This document shows positions 11,401 to 22,288 of a stretch of 64,000 nucleotides of DNA, piece after piece. The translations under genes and the position numbers were made by a program. The DNA comes from Nymphalis io. Taxonomy: Eukaryota; Arthropoda; Insecta; Lepidoptera; Nymphalidae. Every line of letters starts with the position of its first letter. Within the stretch, counting starts at the first letter, position 1. The DNA is taken from positions 1,860,001 to 1,924,000 of the forward strand of contig NC_065907.1 of assembly GCF_905147045.1 (NCBI RefSeq), given 5' to 3'. The notes below the pieces were generated by a model, which had not been told where the DNA came from, did no database searches, and saw only the letters and a program-made list of their open reading frames with translations.

Positions 11401-12166
11401 ATCCCTCCCTCTGTGGCACACCGCTGATGATACAAAGCAAAATCGCCATGCTGGGGATGGACGTTCGCTGCGACCTTAGTCCAAGGGATTACATCGAGGC
11501 TATTATAAAAACAGCTTCACGAAAACTCGGAGTTCTGAACAAGGTGCGGCGTTTTTTCACGCCACAACAACTGTGCCTGTTATACAAAACACAGGTACGG
11601 TCTTGCGTTGAATATTGCTCGCACCTTTGGGATGGCTCCGCTAAGTACCTTATGGAGGCCTTGGACCGGTTGCAGCGACGTGCAGTACGCATTATTGGCG
11701 ACGTAAAGGTCACAAACACCCTTGAACCTTTACAATTGCGTCGTGAGATAGCAGCACTGAGCGCTTTCTATCGTCTGTATCACGGCGAGTGCTCTGAGGA
11801 ATTATTCTCTCTAATTCCTGCTTCCCCCTTCCTTCTTAAGTCCACGCGAGCTGGTTCTCGATGTCACCGCCTAACTGTGACATCAAATCCATCGCGCACA
11901 AAGAAATTTGGCAACTCTTTTCTTTGTCGCACTACCAAAGAATGGAATTCCTTACCAGCTCACGTGTTCCCCTCCTCTTACAACCCGGGTTCCTTCAAAC
12001 GAGGCGTGAAGAGGCATCTTGCGGGCCGGCAAGGCGGGGACGGCTAGTACAGAACATTCTTCCCGACTGTACTGGCCGTCGTCGCGTTTGGACTCTACTA
12101 CCACTTACCATCAGGTGGAGTAGAGTCATTTGCCATCCCGGGGCATATTAAAAAAAAAAAAAAAAA
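8491..12166 (+). mobile_element. LINE-B, full-length copy inserted in LINE-A ORF1
   Basis: GC-rich non-LTR retrotransposon about 3.7 kb long. It has a 5' UTR of about 430 bp, one long ORF and a short 3' UTR. The 3' UTR contains an inverted-repeat hairpin (CTCTACTACCACTTACCATC and its partner GGTGGAGTAGAG), and the element ends in a run of A at 12,150-12,166. Host LINE-A sequence stops after AATGTT at 8,490 and resumes with TGTTGTAGATCG at 12,169. This leaves a short possible target duplication (TGTT). The open ORF and near identity to the copy at 60,644 suggest a recent insertion. The 5' end was set by where homology to LINE-A ORF1 stops. Confidence 0.88.
8928..12047 (+). CDS. LINE-B ORF: endonuclease-reverse transcriptase, 1,039 aa, intact
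   Basis: Protein that nicks the target and copies the element RNA into DNA at the nick. An apurinic/apyrimidinic-like endonuclease domain occupies about residues 85-300. It shows N-I-R-G-L, L-T-E-T-Q, G-D-F-N-A-H-H (near 221) and S-D-H-G (near 297). The reverse transcriptase spans about 570-810, with N-Y-R-P-I, Y-G-F-R-P-K-R-S-T, S-L-D-I-S-K-A-F-D (near 669; first catalytic Asp), G-V-P-Q-G-S (near 727) and C-Y-A-D-D (near 755; catalytic Asp pair). A C-terminal region of about 230 residues follows. No frameshift or stop is present. The first Met at 8,928 gives an unusual Gly/Pro-rich leader, and the Met at residue 61 (9,108) is a plausible alternative start. No separate upstream ORF was recognised. 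The clade is uncertain (CR1/Jockey group). Confidence 0.88.
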   Translation: MVTGRWGPGGHFRGGSGALPSGGSVYFPFWQTFGKTRLHTLPIPIVAIRRSPHVSFPNFQMVAQIRNNGRSAVHTPTIPTLFEVEFSNIRGLHANLNAVHHHLETARPAMLFLTETQILRPADTSYLNYPGYMLEESFKAKAGVCLFVRADVCCHRLRCLEDPSFSMLVVRVDLVRQSRVYVCLYRSHNGDLETSRLFDHLSRVADAAQEQFPNAELVFLGDFNAHHESWLKSLKTDHAGITAHAFALTHDLTQLVDQPTRIPDIDGQAPSLLDLLLTSHPVEYQVVVQAPLGSSDHGLISTKVPQAKLPPSAVCKRRVWHYKSADWDGMRDYYASVPWKERCFSGNDPTAGAAAVADEIMLGMEYYIPSSDLINRGTRNRWFTRECADAVSSKQAAYRAWLNGCSSGASNIDSLKANHNKNSKSCRKAYKRADAQRIVQIGHDLISHPRGSRSFWRLTKSVQNNFCQPSLPPLRNPDGSLAHSPQEKADLLAKLFADNSVIDDCSAQPPTIPSCGHTMPDIKIRQRDVRAELQSLDIRKASGPDGIPAIVLKKCAAELSPVLTRLFQLSLSSGCVPEAWRRANVQAVPKKGDRSDPANYRPIAITSVLCKVMERILNNQLIHYLEDHCLINDRQYGFRPKRSTGDLLAYVTHLWGEAIDKHGESLAVSLDISKAFDRVWHRSLLSKLPAYGLPAQLCTWIASFLHKRSLRVLVDGCASQFYVVNAGVPQGSVLSPTLFLLHINDMLSLGNIHCYADDSTVHGGYHGRAVAGRAETEERRENLVIELDRTLELIAKWGSDNLVEFNAKKTQVCALTAKKSPFYPHPSLCGTPLMIQSKIAMLGMDVRCDLSPRDYIEAIIKTASRKLGVLNKVRRFFTPQQLCLLYKTQVRSCVEYCSHLWDGSAKYLMEALDRLQRRAVRIIGDVKVTNTLEPLQLRREIAALSAFYRLYHGECSEELFSLIPASPFLLKSTRAGSRCHRLTVTSNPSRTKKFGNSFLCRTTKEWNSLPAHVFPSSYNPGSFKRGVKRHLAGRQGGDG

Positions 12167-13018
12167 TCTGTTGTAGATCGAATGAATGATCTAGATAAGG
12201 AAGTTACTAAAATAGACAATTTTGGAACAGAACTCACAGAGTTGAAACTTAAGTTTAGAGAATTATCGAAAAATACTAACAGAAATGAACAGTGGGTGCG
12301 TCGCTCTAACATTCAAATAAATGGGATGGTGAAAACTTAGTCCATATTATTAGAACCCTTGCTGAAAAAAGTGGTTACCCCATAAATTTTAATGCCGATG
12401 TTGATTTTGTAACAAGGGTAGCGGTAAGGAATTAAGGAAACTCGTCTGAAAATAAATCACGTCCCATTATTTTAAAAATGCAAGCACGTTACAAAAAGGA
12501 TGATTTTCTTTCATCGTTAAGGAAGTTAATGTATCTGAAGGCATGTGACATTGGCTTTTCAGGCAGGAATAATCCTATTTACATAAATGACCACCTGTCC
12601 ACTTACAACAAGGCTCTTTTGAATGAAGCACGACGTAAATGCAAAGAGAAAGGTTACTTATTCTGCTGGGTTCGAAATTGCACTGTTATGGTTCGAAAGA
12701 CCAACAACTCACCAGTTATTCACATTACTTCCCAGGAGTGTTTAAACAAAATTTTATAAGCGTCATTATATTGTTGGTTTATTATATTAAACTATGTTAA
12801 TTTGTTCAGTTTTTTAAGAAGTTTTTTTGTAGTTACATATTTTTACTTGCTATAGTTAATATTTTAATTATATTTTTTAAGAAAATTAGGCTGATATGGT
12901 ATTGTTTTATGGACTTAAAGGTATGTTATAATTCTTATCTGGCATCTAGGTGCATTGAAAAGTTATATTTCTTTAATATTATTACTCACAATAATTATAA
13001 TCTAAATTATATATTACT

Positions 13019-15952
13019 ATGTACTTAAATATTTATTACCAAAATGTTAGAGGATTGCGCACTAAAACTTTACAGTTCTATTCTAATTTGTTAAATTCCA
13101 ATTATGACGTAATTTATCTAAGTGAGACCTGGTTACTTCCTAATGTCTTTGATGAAGAACTCTTCGATTCACGCTATAACGTGTACCTAAATGATCGTGA
13201 CTATGAACTTCTAGGGGTAAGTAAGGGTGGTGGTACATTTATAGCAGTACGTCGTGGCATCTATGTCACCATGACACCATTGTCTCTTCCAGGTACTGAT
13301 ATAACTTTTGTTAATATAGTGGTCGTACATAGTTCAAGTAAACAAAAAGCACGGCTTTTCTGTTGTTATTTCCCTCAAAATCATCACCAGTGCGATTCTG
13401 AAGTCACATTTTTTGAGTTCTTATCAGATTTAAATTTAAATAACCCTTTCGATAAATATATTGTTGTAGGAGACTTCAACATAGGAGATATTGTATGGTT
13501 ACATAACTCTGAAAATACACTAGCTATCCAAAACCCATCCGAAAATAATTTAGTTATGCAACTATTTGCTTTTATTTGCTTCTCTGGCTGGTGTCAGTAT
13601 AATGGGATTTTTAATGGTAATAATAGACTTTTGGATCTCGTTCTGTCTAACTGTAGTTGTTTGGTCGAAAGAGCTACACCATTATCTTTGCCTAAAGACG
13701 CTCATCATCCGACTTTTTCTGTGTTGATGGATATTATTTTGAATGATTCTAATTTACGTTATGCTCTTCGAATCGTTCGTCGCTTTCATGTTGCTAACTA
13801 CAACGCAATTAACAATGAGTTAAATAATATTGATTGGATGGAACAATTCAAAACGTGTGATATAATTAACGCAGTAGATAAGTATTATTTAATAGTTAAT
13901 AATATTGTAGATTGCTTCGTACCAGCTAAAAAAGTATACGATATCAATAAATATCCTGTATGGTTTAATAAGTGTTTAATTAAATTGATTAAAAAGAAAT
14001 TACAAGTACATAAACGATGGAAAATTTATGGTCATATTAGTGACTATGACAAATTTGCTGACCTTTGACACAGAACTAAATTGATGGAAAGAAAGTGTTA
14101 TGATGTCTTTATTGCTAGGGTTGAAGATAATATTCATCACAGTTCCCGGAAATTTTGGTCTTTTATAAAATCAAAGAAAGGCAGTAAAAACATACCTGAC
14201 ACCATGTTTCATGATAATACTGTTGGCTTCGACGGTCCTTCCATATCTAATCTATGTAGTTAGCAACTTCTTTAAATCAGTTTTTGAAGTAGATGTTGTG
14301 AATCAACCCGATTTTGATACTTTAAACAAGCATGGTATTCAGTCCTTAATTAGTACTATTAATGTATCACGCCGTACCGTTGAAAGATATCTCTCAAAAC
14401 TCGACTCATCTAAAGGCAGTGGCCCTGATGGATTACCTCCTATGTTTTTAAAACGATGAGTAAACCTTTATCAATTCCTTTACATCTACTTTTAAACAAA
14501 TCCATATATTCGGGCATAATACCACCTCTTTGGAAAAAATCCCTTATTGTTCCCATTTTTAAAAATGGAGATAAGCATAATGTAAAAAATTATCGTGGAA
14601 TTTCAATGTTGTCAAACATACCTAAATTATTTGAGAAGATTATTTACGATACTTTGTTTCCTTTAATAAAACCTCTGCTCATTACTGCTCATTACGTCAT
14701 GTCAAAGGACACATATCTAGTTTTGTCCCAATAACATCTGGGGTTCCTCAGGGCTCTCACCTCGGTCCCCTATTGTTTAACATTTTCATTAATGATATAC
14801 TGAAAAATTTTCATAATCCTAACATACTGCTATATGCCGATGATAAAAAAAAGGCAGCAGCAGCGCTTATGAGCTTCGGGCCGAGTTGGACAAAATGCTG
14901 CCTGAAGCTCCATCTTCCGTCCAGGATCAGACCCAGATACCTCATCTGGGCTTGCACCTTAATCACCGTCCCCTGGACGGTGATAGACGCCCCTCGAGGG
15001 GGACCCCGACGTGGACCGTGGAATAGGAGGGCCTCTGTTTTTGTGACAGAGATCCTCAAGCCCAGCATCCCAATCCGGTCCATCGTGAGCGATACTCCGA
15101 CCTCGGCCAGGCGGGCCGCCTCCTGAAAGGTCTGCCCCGTCGCCGTGATGAGGGTGTCATCCGCGTAGCACAACACCCTCATTCCGGGAAGGATGGGGGC
15201 CCTAAGGAGCCAATCGAATCCGACGTTCCACAGGATTGGGCCGAGTACCGACCCCTGTGGAACGCCGCAGCCTACCCAACGCCGGACAAGTCGCCCATCG
15301 TCCCCCTCCCAGAGGACCACTCGTTCCCGGAGGTATGCCCCCAACAGCCTTCTGAGGTAGGAAGGCACCCTGTGGTATCGGAGTGACTCCCTTATAGTCT
15401 CGAAGGGAAGACTCTTAAAGGCGTTCGCTACGTCCAGCGATACCGCCAGGACTACGTCTCCTCGGGCCACCGCCTCGGTGGTCCAGGTCTTTAGGGCGTC
15501 CAGGGCGTCAATGGTTGATCGACCCTCCCTGAACCCGTACTGAGCCTCTGAAAGACCCGGCCCCACCTCGTTGAGGTGCTGAATAAGACGGGCAGAAGAG
15601 CTTGCCCGTCTCATTCAGCAGCACAATTGGCCTATATGCCGAAGGAGAATCGAGTAGACGCCCCTCCTTCGGCACCAGAACCAACTTTCCCTCCTTCCAC
15701 AGCTTCGGAAACTGCCCACTGGAAAGACATTCATCAAACAGTTCCCGAAGCCTCCCACCTAGATGTTCCAGGGCGTCACGCAGAATACGCCCTGGAACCT
15801 CCGATTCAATGTACCTAGTCAACAATATTTATTTCAAGTGTTCACATTCCATTGCCCGTTCAAAACATACCTTATATGTCCCAATGTGTAGAACGAACTA
15901 TGCTAAAAATCGCTTTTTGGTAAGAGCATGTGACAATTATACGCTACTCTAA
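13019..15952 (+). pseudogene. LINE-A ORF2 remnant (endonuclease-reverse transcriptase), multiply broken
   Basis: The first 349 codons (13,019-14,068) encode the endonuclease. They match the intact ORF2 at 32,948, including Q-N-V-R-G-L, L-S-E-T-W and G-D-F-N-I. A TGA at 14,066 and a frame change near 14,261 break the frame. Reverse transcriptase fragments continue at 14,211-14,459 and 14,456-14,734. Between about 14,690 and 14,720 roughly 240 bp are missing compared with the intact copy, including the Y-T-D-Y-S-K-A-F-D block with the first catalytic Asp. After the YADD box (about 14,832-14,850) the sequence switches to antisense LINE-C. The LINE-A C-terminus resumes at about 15,822 and ends near 15,952. 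It cannot make a functional enzyme. Confidence 0.85.
14853..15822 (-). pseudogene. LINE-C: R1-like reverse transcriptase fragment, antisense in LINE-A
   Basis: GC-rich minus-strand fragment of a different LINE. From high to low coordinates it encodes K-L-V-L-V-P-K and A-Y-R-P-I-V-L-L, then Y-G-F-R-E-G-R-S-T, S-L-D-V-A-N-A-F (first catalytic Asp), G-V-P-Q-G-S-V-L-G-P, C-Y-A-D-D and Y-L-G-L-I-L-D. The motif spacing and wording fit the R1 clade. A frameshift near 15,600 separates the first 70 codons from the rest. Both ends stop inside the reverse transcriptase region, with no 3' UTR or A tail. It is therefore an internal piece, and its position suggests recombination or template switching rather than a simple target-primed insertion. 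Confidence 0.8.
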
Positions 15953-16229
15953 TATAGATCCTTAAGGAAAATTTATTTAAGTTCTTAGAAGCCTTAAAAA
16001 CTGTTTTTGTGATTAATATTCCTATATTTTTATTTGTTCTGCTTTTTAAATTACATTTTAAATACTTTTCATATATTTTAAATAATGGTTAAATAACTTG
16101 TTATTGTTAGGTTCACTCCATGTTTGAATGTAAAAGTGGAAACTTTGTTGGCTTATGTGAGACTTATTTTGTTACGAAATGTTTATGTATTATATTATGC
16201 TGTATGTTTCCCAAATAAATAAATAAATT

Positions 16230-17589
16230 CGGCTTCAAAATTATTAGGCAGCGTACCGTCGTGTCTTGAAACGAGAATGTCTCAAGTACTGGGCTTTAGT
16301 TCTTAATTAAGATGATTTGATTCATGTGATTATAACGAGCAAAGAAAATAGCTTCAACATTAAGGTAATCATTTGATTGAAATAAGCCTACGATAACTAG
16401 CCAACTAGCTACGAATTCGAAAGTTGTTTTAATCCGAAATGAGCAAAACTGATGTTAATATATTTGAATGAATATAATGCAAAAAATAGTAATAAATATT
16501 AAATGCGGTGTCGTCTCTCGTGTGTCCTTAATTTACTAATACTTTTTCAGAAAAAATCGAACTCTAAGTTATTGGCGCTAGTCTGTAGTCCGACAAATTT
16601 GTTAATATGAAACCATCTTGCAATTCGTTTGACAGATTACCGAACGTTTATTGTTATTTTAATCTAATTATTTCATACAATTGTGCTAGTTATTTTAATT
16701 ATAAGCATATTTTTAGCATTACTTGTCTGCAATCCTAATCAATGAAATAGAACTTATTTTCTAATTATAAAATAATTTAGTCAACCACAATATCGTAAAT
16801 CTGAATGGTATAAATATTTTATTAATACAAGCTTTTATATAGAATGCAATACAATTTCCTATTTATGTTGTTAACCGTAGAGGAGTTCCTTCATCTGGAG
16901 ATCTTAGGTATAGAATTAGGTCATGTTTACCATATAAATGTATTTAATTGGAACTGAACTGAACAAGCATGTCAAATCAACTCAGTAAGATAAGAGGCAG
17001 TTCTAATTCAGTTTGCAAGATTTAAACTCAACAAACTATCAAACGTGGTCAGCCAAATAAAAGCTTAAAATAATTGAATTGCTATTCGTTAAATGACACG
17101 ATAATGGTAATAATTGATTAAATAAATATTTAATTTTGTAATTAATTTTTTGGTCTAATCATTAACTAGAAAATGTATGCACAATGGAGACATTATTTAA
17201 GCGTTCGCATTTTATATAAGCGAATTCCTTAATTGGCGAACCAATGTTTTTGACACGGGTTGTCAAAATGCTCGTTCAAACTTTTTCGATAACATCCATG
17301 TTATATGTTTTATTAGCAAAATATATATTCTTTTTATAGATAATACATGAACAACACATAAATGTAAAACTATATAAATATATATTATATATAACATAGA
17401 ATGAGTTACGGCTAAGCGGGTCACTTGTTGGTATAATACATAAGTAGTACATGTTTTTAATTATTTGATCCCCATCGTCCTTTAAAATTGGCACTCTAAG
17501 AAATATTAACCATAGCTAATAAAACTATAGCTATAGTCGTCAATATGTTGATTGTAATATTTATCTTGTGCTGTCAATTTTTTTTTTAT
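16230..17589. other. Gene-free AT-rich DNA
   Basis: No supported gene, RNA or repeat. A 72-codon minus-strand frame at 17,276-17,494 shows no recognisable domain. Confidence 0.5.
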
Positions 17590-17796
17590 AATCTGGGTCA
17601 TTTTTCACTCACGGCCATCTGATCCCAAACTAAGCAAAACTTGAACTATGGAAACCAGATAATATAGATAATTACACCCAAACTCAAAACAAACAGACAC
17701 GTTCATGCACACAAATGTCTGTCGTGGGTGGAAATCGAACACACAACATTTGGCGTGAAAGACAAGTATCTACCATGCCAACCGGACTGTCAAATC
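17590..17796 (-). repeat. SINE3 (tRNA-derived), diverged copy
   Basis: On the minus strand the element begins with a tRNA-like head: GGTTGGCATGGTAGATACTTG with A-box character and a GTGTTCGATTTCC box-B-like segment. It ends with a body containing CTTAGTTTGGGATCAGATGG. The same order occurs at 19,362-19,590 and 62,446-62,698. The middle is shortened here. Box B is imperfect, so it is probably not transcribed. Confidence 0.65.
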
Positions 17797-18463
17797 ATCG
17801 TTTGAATACGATTCAAATTCTAATGTCGTAGTAAATAGCTCTTCTTAAATAAGATAATGGATGGAATGGTTGAAATTTTGGTTTTTCTGTTGATTTGTAA
17901 TATATTAACGGTTCAATACTGAGTGATACTTTTGAAATTCTACCCAAAGGAGGTTAAAAAAGAGACAAAAATTTCCTTGATTTTATTAGTACAATCTTTT
18001 TTGTTAACGTGGAATTAATTATTCGTCGCATGGAAAGTGTGATAGGCAGAACAATTATATCCAAAATATAATTTAAGGAAATTCGGGTGGTACCCGAAAT
18101 GTTGCCGATGTGAAATCCCATCGGGCACACTGATTAATAAACTAATTTAAATTCAGTTGAGTCTAAACCTAAATATATATGCGGACGGATATTAGTATTT
18201 AAAATCACCCGGGAATTATAATGGGATATTACGGCAATAGGCTTAATAATGCCACGGCTTATTACTTTGTCATGGGTATAGCAATACGTAAGAACTGATA
18301 CAGACGTTTGTTCATATTATTATATCACACTTGGCAATAGGAAATAGTTTTCTAGTCTTTTTATAGGAATATATATTATATAAAAAACCATCAATCCAAA
18401 ATAAAAATTCGACTACAAACTTAGCTTTATGTATGTAATGTCAAAAACATGTGTCAAATTTGC

Positions 18464-18545
18464 ATAGATTTGGGACTTGCTTACGGGGAAAGGGGCCAAT
18501 ACCCAAAAGAGGTATAAGGATGCCGTTGATGATGATACTATGAAT
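18464..18545 (+). repeat. LINE 3'-end remnant with GAT-rich tail
   Basis: GGGGCCAATACCCAAAAGAGG followed by GTTGATGATGATA resembles the degraded terminus of RTE-type elements, which commonly end in GAT repeats after a G-C-C-T-A-T-G-C-C-C motif. It is short and diverged. Positions 17,797-18,463 and 18,546-19,361 hold no gene; chance frames of 82 and 85 codons at 18,601 and 18,923 have AT-driven composition. Confidence 0.35.
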
Positions 18546-19361
18546 ATAATTAATACAGAGCATAATTCTGTAGCTTCAATCGTTTTATGATATTCTTCAA
18601 GTGGATGTAGGTTTTGTTTACATATTGATTTTGTTAATTACATTCATAGTATCCAGCCATCATATAAATTTACACGCTTGTACAAACATTTTTATTCCCG
18701 TTAAATGCTATAAATGCCATTTTATAAAACTCATTAATTTGCCCTCGGTGAATAACACCACAAAAAGTAAGTCAAAGGTACAAAATATACAGTCGCTTGA
18801 AAGCATTTTGAACGTAAAATGTTTTCTTTATACCCATTTAACGTTTTAAGCTTCCTTAATATTCAACGTAGAATGATACTTATCTTTTATAGCATCAAGA
18901 AATACGAATGAAGTAAATACAAATGAAGCAAGAGGTATTTAAGCCAATTAATAAATCTAAGACAAAAACCACACATATTCTATGTTCAATTGAAAATATA
19001 AAAATCCAAAATAGTTTTAGCAACACCTCGTTGAACTTAATTTACTTATATTCTTCAATAAATTGTCGCATTTTTGTAATAAAAAAATGTATTGAATTCT
19101 TTATTACAAGCTATCGAAAAAATATGAGAAATGATTTTAAATTTTCTTTTTCTGTTTTTAACTTTTTGTGTTTTTTCTAATTAGTAATATAAAAAAAAAC
19201 CAGCCAGATACAAGCAGTACAACCAAAATAATTTTACTGCAATTTTTTATTTATAAAATACAAAAAACCTTCTTCCGACCTTATTATATATTTCCGATCG
19301 TTGATTATTCATGTACGCTATCTTGAACTTATTGAAACTCATCTAAATAATAATAATATCC

Positions 19362-19590
19362 TGGGACTTTATTCACACATGGCCATCTGATCCCAAATTA
19401 AGCAGAGCTTGTGCCATGGAAACCAGACAACTGATATACTACATATACTACTTTTCTTTTGTAAATATATACTTGTATAGATAATTACACCTAGACTCAG
19501 GACAAACAGACATGTTCATGTTCACCCACAACCTTCGGCATGAAAGACAAGTACCACCAACCACGCCAACGGTAACGCCAACGGTGTGAG
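19362..19590 (-). repeat. SINE3 (tRNA-derived)
   Basis: Minus-strand copy. The 3' body lies at the low-coordinate end (GGCCATCTGATCCCAAATTA, then GAAACCAGACAACTGATAT). The tRNA-like head is at the high end (CTTTCATGCCGAAGGTTGTGG, GTTGGCGTTACCG), partly degraded and with the box-B region shortened. Confidence 0.7.
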
Positions 19591-20084
19591 TATAGTGTGA
19601 ATTTGTTAGTTTAAGCTATTATACTTTATATTTTTCCTGTGTTATTTGATACAAAACAATAAATGAAAATTAATGGCCTTTATGTATAAACATTGTTTAC
19701 TATATAAATAATATGTTCTCCAACTGGAATGAATAACCTCTTTAATTATCTATATAATATAATATGTAAATGTACGAGCAGTTTTAAATACAAATTATAG
19801 AATCCTAAATAAACCATTTTGTTTTAGTTTCTATAACAATATATTATCCAAGTTCCATAGAATCAACAACAGAATTGCCCTTTAGGCAAAACAGTAATGC
19901 GGATTAATTTCCTTGTATAATATACAGTAAACAAGAAGTTTGTATTGTGTTATCCAAGATTTTATATAACAAGCAAATTATAACGATAGACAACTTAAAA
20001 AATTTTACGAGGTAAATATTTGAATGAGAATACAATTTGCACCATCGCCCACATTATATGTAAGGGCAGCAAAGTTCTAGAACT

Positions 20085-20160
20085 ACCCAGCTTCGCACAT
20101 GTAATATCAATTCAAAAATAATAAATATGTATGTATTAGTAGGAAGTAACATACGTTTCT
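20085..20160 (-). repeat. Helitron-like 3'-end remnant (tentative)
   Basis: Read on the minus strand the segment has CATGTGCGAAGCTGGGTAG then TTCTAGAAC. This is like the GCGAAGCxGGG...CTAG ends of non-autonomous Helitrons common in Lepidoptera. Positions 19,591-20,690 otherwise hold no gene. A 16-bp inverted repeat with a 5-nt loop lies at 20,310-20,346. Confidence 0.35.
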
Positions 20161-20689
20161 CTGGCTTATTATCTCCTATAAGAGATATTATTTTTATCAC
20201 ATATAGTCCGAGACCGCATTTAGCAGACATGCGTTCCTATGTAAGCTTGTTATTTTTTTTAATAAACACTTGTAATATATATTTTCAATGTAACAAAAAA
20301 GGGTTAATAGTGTTAAATATATTACTTCTTGTAATATATTTAACACCAAAATTCGATAAAAAATTACTAATAACTAGAACAAAGCGGTTATAGCTAAAAT
20401 TTATTCTATTATAGACAACCCTGGCCAGAGGACTCTGGAAGCTCCAAATATTTTGCTCAAGCGAAGACGAAGTCTGTAAAGTCTGTGAAGTCAGCAGTCA
20501 AATATGTATCAACTGTTACTTGCTTACTTTGCCAATAAACTGAAGATGCACTTCAACTGGTTTTGATATACACAATATGACAATGATTAAGCTAACAACC
20601 TGCACATATGGCTTGGCTATTGCCTTCTCTTCTTTTAAGGAGAAAGTTTTAAAAATTGATAAAATGGATCTTAATCAAAGAACCTTGGA

Positions 20690-20840
20690 TTGAATCCTGG
20701 CAAGACCACATATATTATAATTAAGGCGGTACATTTGGGCATAGATCATTTCGTGCTCGGTGGAAGATCCTCTTCAAAATCTTTCGAAGATGAGAGGAGG
20801 CCTTAACCTAGCAATGACATTAGCATGTTGACAAACTAAT
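20690..20840 (+). repeat. SINE2, strongly diverged plus-strand copy
   Basis: In order it carries a box-B-like TTGAATCCTGGCAAG, then TTTCGTGCTCGGTGGAAG, then GAGAGGAGGCCTTAACCTAG. This is the layout of SINE2 with many changes. Positions 20,841-22,285 have no gene and no other recognisable element. Confidence 0.45.
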
Positions 20841-22288
20841 GGTGCTTTGACTATAAAACCTCTTGTCTATAGTAATGACCATGGAATAAGCAACTTGTAT
20901 AAGCCCCATCACAGGTCTCTAACCTTGAAACTTAACATGGGTTTCCAAATATAAAGTAAGGTAGGAAAACTTTCATGAGGAAAATGTTCAAAGAAAATAA
21001 CTCGCATTCTCTTAACAAGCCTAGCGGAAATTCTTTTATCGTTTCGTATATATCAGTGTATATTGTGGAAAATACGAGCAAGATGAGACGTATCTTGACG
21101 TTCCAATGAATGAGATTTTTGACATTATCCAATTATCTCACAAAAAGGTTTATTTTAAATTTATGATTGATATCTACTTTTTTTTAAAATGCTCTTGTAA
21201 TAATAACTTTGATCAGATATTTGAAAATTTAGTTTTCAGTGTATATCCAAAGAAAATTTTAGCTTTACAAATTTTAATTTAAGTCCTAAATTCAATAAAT
21301 TTAGTTTTAACATATTAACGTTCAGTGGTATAAGTAAGAGGCACGGCACAGACAATAATTACAGTATGTGTATAGTGTACTTTACGGTAAATTTTTCCAA
21401 ATAATAAATACTAAACATCAAAACAAGCATAATTACCGACGTAAATTAATGTATTTCTAATGAAAATGTTAAAATGTTCAAAAATTACAAAAAATAAAGT
21501 TCTAAAATTTATATAGTTTTTTAAAATGAAACATGTGGCAAAGAATTAAAAAATTGAAGTTAAACAGATTTTAGTTTATCGATAAATCACTTTACTTCGC
21601 TTGTTACAAGTAGTCCGAACACGATCACAAGTGCTATTCACAAACTTGGGCTAACATTAAGTCAAGGCACGTGCTAAGTTTAAGACTAAACTTTCATCTC
21701 TTCGTCCAGAGACTTTTACTTGACAATTACAGTTAATTCTATTACTTTGCGATGTGTTATATATATATGTAACACATGTTGTATACAACACAAATTGTTA
21801 CAACAATTATTAAAATCATTATATTTCAATTTTGTAAGAGATTTAATTTTATAACCACTAGTTATAAAATTCGAATAAATTTGATTTTGAAACTTGGTGT
21901 ACACAATAATATACATATTATCATTTTACAATGCATATGTTTTACCTGTATATATACATAATGTAAATAGACGCCAAAAAAGATTCCTCGGTAAAAGAAA
22001 AAGTTGAATACCATTTTTCTCAAATTTATTAAATTCTGCCATCTCATCGGCGAGGTTCGCAAAGCCACTGGTCCCTGGATCACGTTCAAGAACCACTCTC
22101 GATGCGAGCGTCCCAAACAAAAAAACTATGTCAATTATTAAAAAATAATACATAAAAAGGTTGTTTATTATAAGAATAATTCGAATACTATTTAATACTA
22201 TTAATTGTCAATAAAAAACGTTGAATCAATCTGCTTAAATTCAAAATGTATAAATACCCACTCCAGGTTAAATATTATTCCTTACAGA

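Larger units (their letters stand above)
8083..12759 (+). pseudogene. LINE-A ORF1 remnant (zinc-finger RNA-binding protein), split by LINE-B
   Basis: The first part (8,083-8,490) encodes an N-terminal Cys/His zinc finger of PHD type. The pattern is C-K-H-C, then C-T-A-C, Y-H-Y-S-C-V and finally W-K-C-K-V-C. It aligns with the start of the intact 336-residue ORF1 at 31,651. Translation ends at 8,422-8,424 because an AAA codon of the intact copy is TAA here, with flanking codons still in register. LINE-B then interrupts the gene at 8,490/8,491. The remainder resumes at about 12,168, with further stops near 12,337 and 12,434. Its last 93 codons (12,478-12,759) are open and match the conserved C-terminal RNA-binding domain. 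ORF1 proteins of this group bind the element RNA. Confidence 0.85.
7690..16229 (+). mobile_element. LINE-A copy 1: decayed, interrupted by two other LINEs
   Basis: CR1/Jockey-group non-LTR retrotransposon. The order is a 5' UTR (about 7,690-8,082), ORF1, ORF2, and a 3' end reading ATGCTGTATGTTTCCC followed by AAATA repeats near 16,185-16,229. The same order and the same terminal sequence occur in the intact copy at about 31,300-35,998. This copy is inactive. ORF1 has a nonsense codon and is split by a complete LINE-B. ORF2 has nonsense and frameshift mutations, lacks about 240 bp of reverse transcriptase, and has an antisense R1-like piece in place of the region after its YADD box. The 5' boundary is approximate, placed by comparison of the two 5' UTRs (both contain a GAACGCGTAAG motif). 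Confidence 0.85.
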
